A stretch of DNA of 64,000 bases from Spartinivicinus ruber (GTDB taxonomy: Bacteria; Pseudomonadota; Gammaproteobacteria; Pseudomonadales; Zooshikellaceae): contig NZ_CP048878.1 of the NCBI RefSeq assembly GCF_011009015.1, positions 3,254,354 through 3,318,353 on the forward strand. The letters are read 5' to 3'. Positions 47,023-55,177 of this stretch are shown piece after piece. A model generated the notes under the pieces. That model made no database searches. It worked only from the letters and a program-made list of their open reading frames with translations, and was not told the origin of the DNA. Each line of letters begins with the position of its first letter. Position 1 is the first letter of the stretch. A program made the position numbers and the translations under genes.

Positions 47023-47709
47023 TTACTTACTTCGCCATACTTTAACCATCATCCACACCCCCACTACTACAGAAATCACCAACCAAATTAATCCCCATAA
47101 TATCGTGGCACCACCAAATTCTTCAGCTAACATCGCTGCATCTGAACGCAAGTGACTACGTATAATGGTATCGCTGATAATGTCTAACGGAACATACATC
47201 ATACAACTGATACCAATTAGCCTAAGCACTAAATCATTTAGCCAGTGGCTGCCTTTAATCGCTAATAAAGCCAACACTGCGCCCGCTACCAAACAAAAAA
47301 TCAGTGCAAATTGGTTAGGCGAAAAAAGCAAAACAACCACTAACATTAACAAGGTCAGCGCACCTGTCGCATAACGATCCAAGCGGGTACGATCAGCAAA
47401 CCAGAATAGCACAACCCCCCATAGCAAAGAGCCTAAATACCCTGCTGTTAAGGTCCAAAACCGATTCCCCCCAGCCGACATTACCGCCCCACCTTGGCGT
47501 GGGTCTAATTCAAAGCTGACGACTTTACCGCCCGTGGCAATCGTCATCAACGCATGAGATAGCTCATGAAAAAAGACCGTTAGCATTTTCAGTGGATACA
47601 GCCAACTGGAATGCCAACCAATAACAATTGCCACAATAACCGCAAAGGTAATCAGTCGGGTGATCTTTCGTGATTTCTCTGGCGAAGGTTCTGTTATTAC
47701 TTCATTCAT
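47023..47709 (-). CDS. M50-like membrane metallopeptidase (peptidase M50B-like)
   Basis: The 228-residue protein has about six TM helices. HELSH near residues 48-52, in FFHELSHALM, is the HExxH zinc motif lying in the first membrane-embedded core. A short extracytoplasmic Gly-rich loop follows. The usual second motif of site-2 proteases (NxxPxxxLDG) is not evident, which fits the M50B-like group. Substrate unknown. It is alone on this strand. The repeat copy B begins directly at its stop codon. Confidence 0.75.
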   Translation of the reverse strand: MNEVITEPSPEKSRKITRLITFAVIVAIVIGWHSSWLYPLKMLTVFFHELSHALMTIATGGKVVSFELDPRQGGAVMSAGGNRFWTLTAGYLGSLLWGVVLFWFADRTRLDRYATGALTLLMLVVVLLFSPNQFALIFCLVAGAVLALLAIKGSHWLNDLVLRLIGISCMMYVPLDIISDTIIRSHLRSDAAMLAEEFGGATILWGLIWLVISVVVGVWMMVKVWRSK

Positions 47710-48029
47710 AAATTAAAGTTCGCTTAGTCTTAAATAATAGATGTACAGTACTGTATACCCAAATTGTAGGGTTTTTAGAAGATAAACATCAGTTATGCTC
47801 TCACAGAGGCTGACACTAAAGTTAAAACATATAGGGTAACAGGGGTATTCTGAAGCCACATCAGAGATATTGTTTTAGCTCTTGATAAGCCAGGAAAGGC
47901 CCTTCATGAGTGGTGGAAGAATACCCTGTTATTCCATATTTGACAGCAAATTTACTTTTAGAACCCTTTCAGCCTTAAATAAATTCCTTATTTATAGGAT
48001 GCAATAATAACGCCTTTGTATTACCTTTT

Positions 48030-48187
48030 AGGAAGATGCACAAAATAACTTGCTAGATTTTTGTTCCAAGAAGCCCGTTTGGCAAGGCGCAAAAAAGAGA
48101 ACATAGTGGGCCTACATCGAGTATTTACAACACAGTCAAGCGGGATGGATTGGAGCCAAAACTGTAAGTTATTTTGTGCACGTTCCT
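48030..48187. mobile_element. MITE-like element with long terminal inverted repeats
   Basis: A 158-bp non-coding element lies within the 508-bp gap 47710-48223. The left end AGGAAGATGCACAAAATAA matches the reverse of the right end, which closes TTATTTTGTGCACGTTCCT. Similarity continues with mismatches to about 46 bp (GTTCCAAGAAGCCCG against CGGGATGGATTGGA). No ORF is inside. A TTA/TAA flank may be a target duplication, not certain. It ends 37 bp before the oppA start. 47710-48029 shows no gene. Confidence 0.7.
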
Positions 48188-48223
48188 TAATAGGATAATA
48201 ACAATAATGCCAAAGGAGTGTGC

Positions 48224-49858
48224 ATGAATATTCTCAAGAGAACTTTTTTTATTTTTCACTGGTTATTACTCACCTGCTTAAGTGTATCCCAAGTGACTTT
48301 ACTTTACGCTGCTAATGTCCCACCAGGTACTAAGCTGGCGAAACAACAAGTGTTTTTTCGAGGGATTGGTGCAGAACCCAGCTCTCTGGATCCACAACTG
48401 GTTGAGGGGAGTCCCGGTGGGTTTGTCGTGCGTGATTTATTTGAAGGTCTGGTGACTGAAGATGAGACAGGCAAAATTATACCAGGGCAAGCTGCGTCCT
48501 GGACAGTTAGCCAAGACAAAATCGTTTATACCTTTAAATTACGGGATAATGCCCGTTGGTCCAACGGTGACACAGTCGCAGCCGATGATTTTGTATTTAC
48601 CTTTCGGCGTGCCGTTGATCCACAATTAGGCTCCAGTTATGGCTGGTATATTGATTTAATTGGGGTTAAAAATGCCGATGCTATTATCAAGGGTACAAAA
48701 AAGCCTGAAACACTAGGGATTCGTGCTATTGATAACAAAACCTTAGAAATTACCTTAAAGCACCCCTTATCTTACTTTATCAAAACCCTAGCCCACTATA
48801 CGACATTCCCCGTACACCCCGCCACCGTAAAAAAATATGGCGAGAAATGGACCCAGCCAGAGCATATTGTCACTAATGGCCCCTACACCTTAACCAAGTG
48901 GGTCGTGAATGAGCGGATGGAAGCTAAACGTAACCCTCACTATTGGGACAACGATAACACGGTAATTGAACAGGTGACTTATTTACCCATTGAATCGGCC
49001 AACACCGAGTTAAACCGTTATAAAGCCGGTGAATTACACTGGACTCGGGAAATCCCGGAAGACCACTATCAAAAACTAAAAAAAACCATCACAGCAGAAG
49101 TAAAATCCCATGGTATTGTGTCAACGTACTTTTATGCCTTTAATACCCAAAAGCCACCTTTTGACAATGTAAAGGTAAGAAAAGCCCTGTATTTAGCCAC
49201 AGATCGGGATATTCTTGCTAAAAAAGTGTTAGGTATGGGAGAAATACCTGCCTATAGTTTAACTCCCCCCTATATTGATGGTTATGTGGCACCTGGTAAC
49301 CCTTTTGCCAAAATGACCCAACAACAACGTAATACAGCAGCCAACAAATTATTAGCGGAGGCTGGTTATAATCAAGAAAAACCCCTGACTTTTGAGTTAC
49401 TATACAATACCAACGAATCCCACAAGCGAATTGCTTTAGCTGTATCAGCCATGTGGAAACAAAACCTGAAACACATTAAAGTAAATTTAATCAACCAGGA
49501 ATGGAAAACTTTTTTAAGTACTAAACGACAAGGACAATTTGAACTTGCCCGTTATGGCTGGAATGGGGATTACAATGAGCCTTCCACCATGCTCAGTGTC
49601 ATGGCTTCCACCAGTGGTGCTAATGATGGCAAATACAATAACCCAAAATACGACGAGTTGTTAACTAAAGCAGCCACCGCCACCAATCCAACGCCTTATT
49701 ATCAGGAGGCAGAAAAGTTACTGGTTACCGATTTTCCGATTATTCCCTTTTACTATTATGTCAGCCGTAATTTACTAAAGCCCCATGTTAAAGGGTATTT
49801 AAATAAAAATCCGCTGAATAATATGTATACCAAGAATTTATATATAGTGGAGAATTAG
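48224..49858 (+). CDS. oppA: Oligopeptide ABC transporter substrate-binding protein (OppA/MppA-like)
   Basis: I choose ATG 48224 because AAAGGAG (48212-48218) sits at proper distance; a GTG at 48218 overlaps the ribosome-binding site. The 544-residue protein has a signal peptide (about 1-29), then an SBP_bac_5 fold: GAEPSSLDPQLVEG, LFEGLVTEDETGKIIPGQAASW, FTFRRAVDP and a C-terminal NNMYTKNLY. It binds peptides in the periplasm. No oppBCDF is adjacent. The MITE-like element lies immediately upstream and may have replaced or moved its promoter. Confidence 0.9.
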   Translation: MNILKRTFFIFHWLLLTCLSVSQVTLLYAANVPPGTKLAKQQVFFRGIGAEPSSLDPQLVEGSPGGFVVRDLFEGLVTEDETGKIIPGQAASWTVSQDKIVYTFKLRDNARWSNGDTVAADDFVFTFRRAVDPQLGSSYGWYIDLIGVKNADAIIKGTKKPETLGIRAIDNKTLEITLKHPLSYFIKTLAHYTTFPVHPATVKKYGEKWTQPEHIVTNGPYTLTKWVVNERMEAKRNPHYWDNDNTVIEQVTYLPIESANTELNRYKAGELHWTREIPEDHYQKLKKTITAEVKSHGIVSTYFYAFNTQKPPFDNVKVRKALYLATDRDILAKKVLGMGEIPAYSLTPPYIDGYVAPGNPFAKMTQQQRNTAANKLLAEAGYNQEKPLTFELLYNTNESHKRIALAVSAMWKQNLKHIKVNLINQEWKTFLSTKRQGQFELARYGWNGDYNEPSTMLSVMASTSGANDGKYNNPKYDELLTKAATATNPTPYYQEAEKLLVTDFPIIPFYYYVSRNLLKPHVKGYLNKNPLNNMYTKNLYIVEN

Positions 49859-49859
49859 C

Positions 49860-50525
49860 TTAACGAGTATAACTCTTTAGTAACTCAGAACAGAAGTCAG
49901 ATATTTTTTTATTCTTCACTTTCTTAATAGCACAGTTGAAAATAATAATTTCCTGTAAAGGGGGCTGTAGTATCCGAATCCCCTTTACTCCAGACAATGC
50001 TAAATTACCACTTTCATGCAATACAGCAACATCAATTCTTCCTGCTTCCAACGCTTTAAACAACTGTATACCATAGGATACTTTCAGTGTATCCATACCT
50101 TTAGAGCCAATTTCAGCATACTTAGCACCTCGTAACACGCCTATTCGATAAGGCCGAAGATTCTCCCACCCCTCAATAGTAAAACGCTCATTCTTGCTAT
50201 AAACAAATACAGGCAGGCTATAAAGAAACTCCGGTACCATGATCAAATTCGGGTACTCTTTTTCCATACCTGCAATCCGTCCCGCTTCACCATCCACTCT
50301 GCCACTATTTGAAGCAACCAGAGATCGCTTATTGGGCATTACCTTCAACTCAATTGGGATACTTAATAACTTATAAGCCTCTGCTAAGGTTTTCTCCATA
50401 ACACGCACATGAGTTAAGTCTTTATCTGCTAAAGTAACAATAGTGAGTTGTGCTGAAGCCCATAAAGGGACGCAAGTAAAAGCTAAGATGATTAAAAGAT
50501 AATAACTATATTTCTGACTACACAT
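49860..50525 (-). CDS. Periplasmic substrate-binding protein (SBP_bac_3 type), orphan
   Basis: The 221-residue protein has a signal peptide (about 1-25, LWASAQ) and a short family 3 binding fold: VMEKTLAEAYKLLSIPIELKVMP, NSGRVDGEAGRIAGME and an IGVLRGAKYAEIG stretch. It is convergent with oppA with a 1-bp gap. No permease is nearby. It is the fourth family-3 member in the window besides two broken ones counted separately at 41.3 and 43.3 kb. Confidence 0.75.
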   Translation of the reverse strand: MCSQKYSYYLLIILAFTCVPLWASAQLTIVTLADKDLTHVRVMEKTLAEAYKLLSIPIELKVMPNKRSLVASNSGRVDGEAGRIAGMEKEYPNLIMVPEFLYSLPVFVYSKNERFTIEGWENLRPYRIGVLRGAKYAEIGSKGMDTLKVSYGIQLFKALEAGRIDVAVLHESGNLALSGVKGIRILQPPLQEIIIFNCAIKKVKNKKISDFCSELLKSYTR

Positions 50526-50624
50526 TTCTATGACAACATTTTATAAACAACGAGCTACCTTCAAGCATAGACTACAGGTGAAATTCTCCGTCACCGACCA
50601 TAAGCGTTTTGCTGTTTTAGTAAA

Positions 50625-51040
50625 TTATTTAACCCCTAGCAAATGCCCCTCTCCTAATATTTTAGCTCGCCGGGTCATTTCCGTTAGCCAAGCTTTATCG
50701 GCTAAAGCCGCTTGATCCACCGTCATCTCACGCTTCAGCTCCCCTAAGTAAAACACCGCGTCAACCATTTCACCCACGCTCGTAGACGACTGTTGTACTG
50801 TATTTTTTGCTTTATTGGGACGTAATGAAATCAGGTAAAAATCCAAGTTACTCAACCAATTCCCTGCCACTGTTGCCACCCTTCTGGTAAAGGCATATTA
50901 CTGGACCAAACCGAAAAATCGCCAGCTTTATTTTCCAATACTTGATAGCAGTAATCACTATAATCGACAGGTGTCGTCATTGAGGCTATACCCTTCTCAA
51001 ATGATTTAAACTCATAGGGTTTCATCGCTTGACGGCCCAT
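50625..51040 (-). pseudogene. MbtH-like gene, frameshifted, with unrecognised C-terminal extension
   Basis: The upstream frame (51040 to 50852) encodes YCYQVLENKAGDFSVW and MPLPEGWQQW, matching the MbtH core (y-V-N-eeq-S-W, P-GW). It stops after QGIG. The next frame (to 50625) begins in overlap and reads LSNLDFYLISLRP, like the SLR end of MbtH, then about 60 more residues that I do not recognise. Adding one T in GGTTGAG joins them. MbtH proteins assist NRPS adenylation domains. ATG 50980, with an AGAAGGG sequence before it, is a likely native start. It is divergent from the Fur-regulated MFS gene. Confidence 0.55.
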
Positions 51041-51249
51041 TTAGCACTTTTTTATGTTGGGCTGCTATCGCTTTATAGCTTCACATTAGTCAGATCTCGC
51101 TGTTACGCATACCTAATGCCGTTCTGTGCCAGCTGATAAGGGGAATAATAAAGTTTTTGTTGGCGCTATACTTCAGAGGGTTTACCCATTGCCTACTTCC
51201 TGCTGACTACTTATGTTACTACAACGAATACTGCAAGTGAGGCATGACT

Positions 51250-51278
51250 TTATTGCAAATGATAACAATTATCAATAA
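51250..51278. promoter_or_regulatory. Fur box upstream of the MFS exporter gene
   Basis: The same 29 bp as at 40968-40996, including TGATAACAATTATCA, lie 54 bp before ATG 51332. They are in the divergent gap between the MFS gene and the MbtH-like pseudogene, so Fur could act on both. Confidence 0.9.
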
Positions 51279-51331
51279 AATTTAATGTAAGTTAGTCCCA
51301 TATTTAATTTTTGTTACTTAATTGAGGAATC

Positions 51332-52567
51332 ATGACCCAACCCACCTTATCCCCCCCATCAGAGCGCACAATTGTGCTACTGATGGCATTAGTACAGTTC
51401 ATTAACTTAGTTGATTTCATGGTGGTCATGCCACTAGGGCCAGACTTTGCGCAAGACCTGGGCATTCCTGCTAACCAAGCTGGTTTTATTGGGGGTGTTT
51501 ATACTTTTTCTGCAGCATTAATGGCCTTGTTACTAGCCTCTAAACTGGATCGTTTTGACCGCCGCAATGCCTTGGTTTTTTGCATGGGTGGCTTAAGTGT
51601 CGCTACCCTGGCCGCTACCTTAGCCAATGGCTTAACAGGGTTGTTAATCGCTAGAATTGTTGCAGGGTTATTTGGTGGTTTAGCTTCATCACTCGCAATG
51701 GCTGTAGTAGTTGATCAAGTCCCACCCAAAAACAGAGGCAAAGCCATGGCAATGGTGATGGGAGCATTTCCCGCGGCCTCAGTAATAGGTGTCCCTCTTG
51801 GGCTCCAGCTGGCCCATTGGTACAACTGGCAAGCACCCTTTTTATTGATTGGTAGTGCTGGCTTATTGGTAGTTGCTATAACTTGGGTCATTTTACCTAA
51901 ACAAAACAACCACAAAGCTAACCAGGCTGAACCATTTAAACTCACTATGGCATTAACCAATCCAACTATGCTGCAAGGTTTAGCTCTAACCGGCTTTGCT
52001 ATTTTTTCCAGCTTTTTGATCATTCCCCATTTTGCTACTTACTTTTTATTTAACCTCGACTACCCCAGAGACTCCCTTGGCACTCTTTATATGGTGGGGG
52101 GAATAGTTACTTATATAGTGATGCAAATAACTGGTTGGCTGGTGGATAAATGGGGACCCATTATTTTAGGTTGGGTGGCTGCAATTGGGATTAGCAGCAG
52201 TATTTTAGCAGGCTTTTTACCTAATTTATGGTGGCCGGTATTAGTGGTTTTCAGCGGGTTTATGGGTTGCAATTCAATTCGTAATGTCACCGTGCAAACG
52301 GTAACATCTAAAATTCCTCCTCCATCACAGCGGGCCGGTTTCATGGCCACCCAGTCAGCGATAAGGCATACATTTAGTGGCATAGGTGTGGCGGTCTCCA
52401 CGTTAGTCTTAAGCCAAAATGCAAGTGGCCAGCTGGAGAATATGGCTACAGTGGCTTGGATAGCGGTTACCACAACGGCATTACTGCCCATACAAATCCA
52501 ACTGTTACATAATCACTTAACGCGTCGTGATAAAGAGGTTAAAGCTAGCCAACCAGTGACTACCTGA
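51332..52567 (+). CDS. MFS (DHA1-type) exporter, Fur-regulated, probable siderophore efflux
   Basis: The 411-residue protein has twelve TM helices and MFS motifs: VDFMVVMPLGPDF in TM1, SKLDRFDRRNAL (motif A between TM2 and TM3) and a motif C-like GAFPAASVIGVPLG in TM5. DHA1 members export drugs and siderophores by H+ antiport. The Fur box identical to that of entC is the strongest evidence that it acts in iron stress, most simply as the catecholate exporter in place of EntS. The substrate is inferred. Confidence 0.85.
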   Translation: MTQPTLSPPSERTIVLLMALVQFINLVDFMVVMPLGPDFAQDLGIPANQAGFIGGVYTFSAALMALLLASKLDRFDRRNALVFCMGGLSVATLAATLANGLTGLLIARIVAGLFGGLASSLAMAVVVDQVPPKNRGKAMAMVMGAFPAASVIGVPLGLQLAHWYNWQAPFLLIGSAGLLVVAITWVILPKQNNHKANQAEPFKLTMALTNPTMLQGLALTGFAIFSSFLIIPHFATYFLFNLDYPRDSLGTLYMVGGIVTYIVMQITGWLVDKWGPIILGWVAAIGISSSILAGFLPNLWWPVLVVFSGFMGCNSIRNVTVQTVTSKIPPPSQRAGFMATQSAIRHTFSGIGVAVSTLVLSQNASGQLENMATVAWIAVTTTALLPIQIQLLHNHLTRRDKEVKASQPVTT

Positions 52568-52832
52568 TTAACTATTAGATACCTTTTTAACTCTAGATAG
52601 ACCAGAGATGGACTTTCTAGAGCAGCTGTACATTGCTGGGCGAAAAAATACTTTTTTGTGACACCCTCTTCCAGTGAGAATGGGTGGCCTTAATAAGTAC
52701 TTAAGTTGTGGTGTATAACTATACCAACGTTGCGGAGAGTTTCAGCAAAACTTTTTAATGACTGACTATACTTTATTTCAGCTTAGACTGGAAAAATAAA
52801 ATACTTGCCAATTTTTAAAAGGATATCCGCCA

Positions 52833-53279
52833 ATGGAAACGGCAACACCCGCTCAAAATACCCCTAAAAACAATGTCTATCAAGAAGATAAACCTCACCC
52901 CTCATCACCTGTAACAGCACCTTTAGTTCAACCAAGCAGTCAGCCGGCAGTTACTGCTAGTGAGGCGCATAGTGATAAACAAACTCCATCAAAAACCTGG
53001 GTATGGATTTTAATGGCTTATTTATGCCTGTTTATTGTAACCGGTTATATTGCCTTTATCCATCAAACCCCAATTTTACATGCAGATGAACAACAACGTA
53101 TTTTTACAAGTATCCAAGACCCAGAATCGAAAGCATTAATATCATCTTTATTTAAAGATGAAGTAGCCAATTTCAAAGAAAAACAAAACATTGCCACCCA
53201 ATCATTTCATATTATCCTTGGAGGGTTAATGGGGTTTTTATCTGCATTAGGGGCTTCGATTATTGGGCGTAAGAATTAA
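52833..53279 (+). CDS. Two-TM protein of unknown function beside the eCIS locus
   Basis: The 148-residue protein has a disordered N-terminal part (about 1-50, rich in Pro, Ser, Gln), a TM helix (about 52-75), a periplasmic or external segment (about 76-120) and a second, Gly-rich TM helix (about 121-143) ending in GRKN. An AAAGGA ribosome-binding site precedes it. No family recognised. It is convergent with the DUF4157 gene. A membrane partner of the eCIS or a lysis-type function is conceivable from position alone. Confidence 0.6.
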   Translation: METATPAQNTPKNNVYQEDKPHPSSPVTAPLVQPSSQPAVTASEAHSDKQTPSKTWVWILMAYLCLFIVTGYIAFIHQTPILHADEQQRIFTSIQDPESKALISSLFKDEVANFKEKQNIATQSFHIILGGLMGFLSALGASIIGRKN

Positions 53280-53340
53280 ATTCTTTGTTTTATTAAATAC
53301 TAACAGACATCATAGCAATAATTCTTTCAACAGTATTTTA

Positions 53341-53372
53341 GCTGACAGATCTTTTTAACCTTCTCTGTCAGC
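53341..53372. terminator. Hairpin between convergent genes
   Basis: GCTGACAGA (53341-53349) pairs exactly with TCTGTCAGC (53364-53372). It lies between the 2-TM gene and the convergent DUF4157 gene. T-rich tracts are weak on both sides, so it may work as a modest bidirectional terminator. Confidence 0.55.
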
Positions 53373-53384
53373 ACATTTTACCTT

Positions 53385-54773
53385 TTAGCCTAGTGCACGA
53401 ATTTTTCTCATAATTTCATTTTTTCTAACCCTATATAATGTTTTTTCATCTGGCTTCATTTTTGTATACTCTTGTAGTGCTTTATATCCCTGTCTTTTAA
53501 AGCGATCTGGGTTCAACTTGATTAAATCAAATTCATCATCATCCAATACTTCAGAAGCATAAGCTTCAAACTCTGATACTTCCGTGGATATTCGTCTACT
53601 AGATAGATATTGTTGTACATGCTTATACTCATGCCGGAAAGTATGTAATACTCTGATAAACCCTTCTGTACCTAAACTATATTGTTCATTAAGATAAGGA
53701 GTCCTAAATTTGATCGATAAATATTTATTACTTGTAGAAGCTGATGTTGTTCGTCCTGTTCTTCCATCTCGCCAGCCCGTTGAAGCATTTGAATCGTTAT
53801 CAGTAGAAATTTCAATTCGATAGTTTAAAGTATTAAATCCATAAGCTTGAGAAATCGCATTCATAGCCTGAGCATATTGCTTATTTTTCATGTGGCCTTT
53901 CCAAGCTATTTCTGCTCTCAGAGCTTTCCCGCCTTTGGTGACAGAGCCCAACATATTTGTCCATTCTACTACACTCACCTTGTGATTTTCATTCAAGGCA
54001 AATATATGCTCTTCACTATCTCTTGCCATCTCCCTAAGACGTTGTAAATCATCAGGAGGTGTTTTCCTACCACCTTCCCTAAGTGCAACTAAACGATCAA
54101 CTGACACTGAATTAGGTTCATCGTCCCATTCACCCAGAGTTAACAGTTCTCGCTGAATGACATTTTGGGTATTATTCAAGACTTTTCTTTGGGTAATTCG
54201 ATTATCTACAAAGTGGCTCCCTTGTTTAAAATCACACTTATGCTGAGCGATACCATTATCAATCGACTGACTTTCCGTTATATGTTGCTGCACCCTCATT
54301 TGTAATGCTTTGGTGCCCATTACATCCGCTTCGCGCTCCAGGCCCGCATCATCATTAACCGCCATTCCCCCTACAGAGGTATTGGGTTCCACTCTCCCTT
54401 GCATCTGTTGTACAACATGACCTAACTCATGGGGCAAATGTTTTTCTTGACCACCGGCTAAATGAATATTAGAACCCTGAGCATAAGCGTGAGCTTGTAC
54501 AGCAGCAGGTTTGCTGGAATTATAATGCACTTTTACATGATCTAACGACATACCCGAAAGGTTTTCCATCCCACTTTTTAGCTTATCGGGTAAGCCCGTG
54601 CGATTCGGTTGACGCTGCATGGGTTGCATTTGTTGTTGTAACGCTTGTAATTGTGCTGCCGACTGACGGTTATCTTTAAACTGTTGAATAGCCTGACGTT
54701 GAGCACTGGATTCAGTTGTTGTATTTTGTTTAACAGCTGACTTATTTTTGTTATTAGTTTGATAAGTGCTCAT
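53385..54773 (-). CDS. eCIS-associated DUF4157 protein with a second zinc-peptidase-like domain
   Basis: The 462-residue protein starts with a Gln-rich, low-complexity segment (1-58), typical of eCIS cargo or associated proteins. A DUF4157 domain follows (about 59-160) with HELGHVVQQ (115-119) and the downstream EREAD motif (about 146-150), a full HExxH...E zinc site. After a linker, a C-terminal domain (about 210-462) has its own HEYKHVQQYL (381-385) and EFEAYASE (about 401-408). Two putative zincin sites in one protein are unusual. It probably is a toxin or processing protease loaded into, or released with, the injection particle. It ends the eCIS run on this strand. Confidence 0.8.
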   Translation of the reverse strand: MSTYQTNNKNKSAVKQNTTTESSAQRQAIQQFKDNRQSAAQLQALQQQMQPMQRQPNRTGLPDKLKSGMENLSGMSLDHVKVHYNSSKPAAVQAHAYAQGSNIHLAGGQEKHLPHELGHVVQQMQGRVEPNTSVGGMAVNDDAGLEREADVMGTKALQMRVQQHITESQSIDNGIAQHKCDFKQGSHFVDNRITQRKVLNNTQNVIQRELLTLGEWDDEPNSVSVDRLVALREGGRKTPPDDLQRLREMARDSEEHIFALNENHKVSVVEWTNMLGSVTKGGKALRAEIAWKGHMKNKQYAQAMNAISQAYGFNTLNYRIEISTDNDSNASTGWRDGRTGRTTSASTSNKYLSIKFRTPYLNEQYSLGTEGFIRVLHTFRHEYKHVQQYLSSRRISTEVSEFEAYASEVLDDDEFDLIKLNPDRFKRQGYKALQEYTKMKPDEKTLYRVRKNEIMRKIRALG

Positions 54774-55177
54774 TCATCTTTCCTTGGTTCTCTTGTAGTA
54801 TCCAGCATTTATTTAATAGTATTGACAATCATATAATTAACACTTAAATTGTAGTATATAGTCGCCCGTTAAGTATGTATTTCCCCTTTCCAAGCCAATC
54901 ATTCACCAAATCAAATTTATTATAGGCCTAATCTTTTTTAATCGTTCAATATTTAGTCAAAAACTCCCCTGACTACCTTCTACTTTTCAAAAAATAAAAC
55001 AAACACTAGCCGTCGAACTATTAAGTCAGTAAACGGGTGAATAAGGCATTGTAAGCAACAACCAATGCCAATAACTCCTAAAAATTACTGTGTGTAATCA
55101 ACCTTTAACGATTTAAGCAATCGTCCTTTGGCACCACTAATGCCCAGGAGCCAAAGGACATTAGCAGTTTTATCAAA
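54774..55177. other. 404-bp intergenic region between eCIS genes, with a perfect hairpin
   Basis: This AT-rich gap must hold the promoter of the DUF4157 gene. GTCCTTTGGC (55123-55132) pairs perfectly with GCCAAAGGAC (55150-55159) 19 bp after the AAA+ ATPase gene ends. No T-run follows it, so it is not a classical terminator. Confidence 0.6.

Noticed and set aside
53847-54047. 66-codon plus-strand frame opposite the DUF4157 gene
   Set aside because: It is antisense to a gene with clear zinc-site motifs and has no signal of its own.
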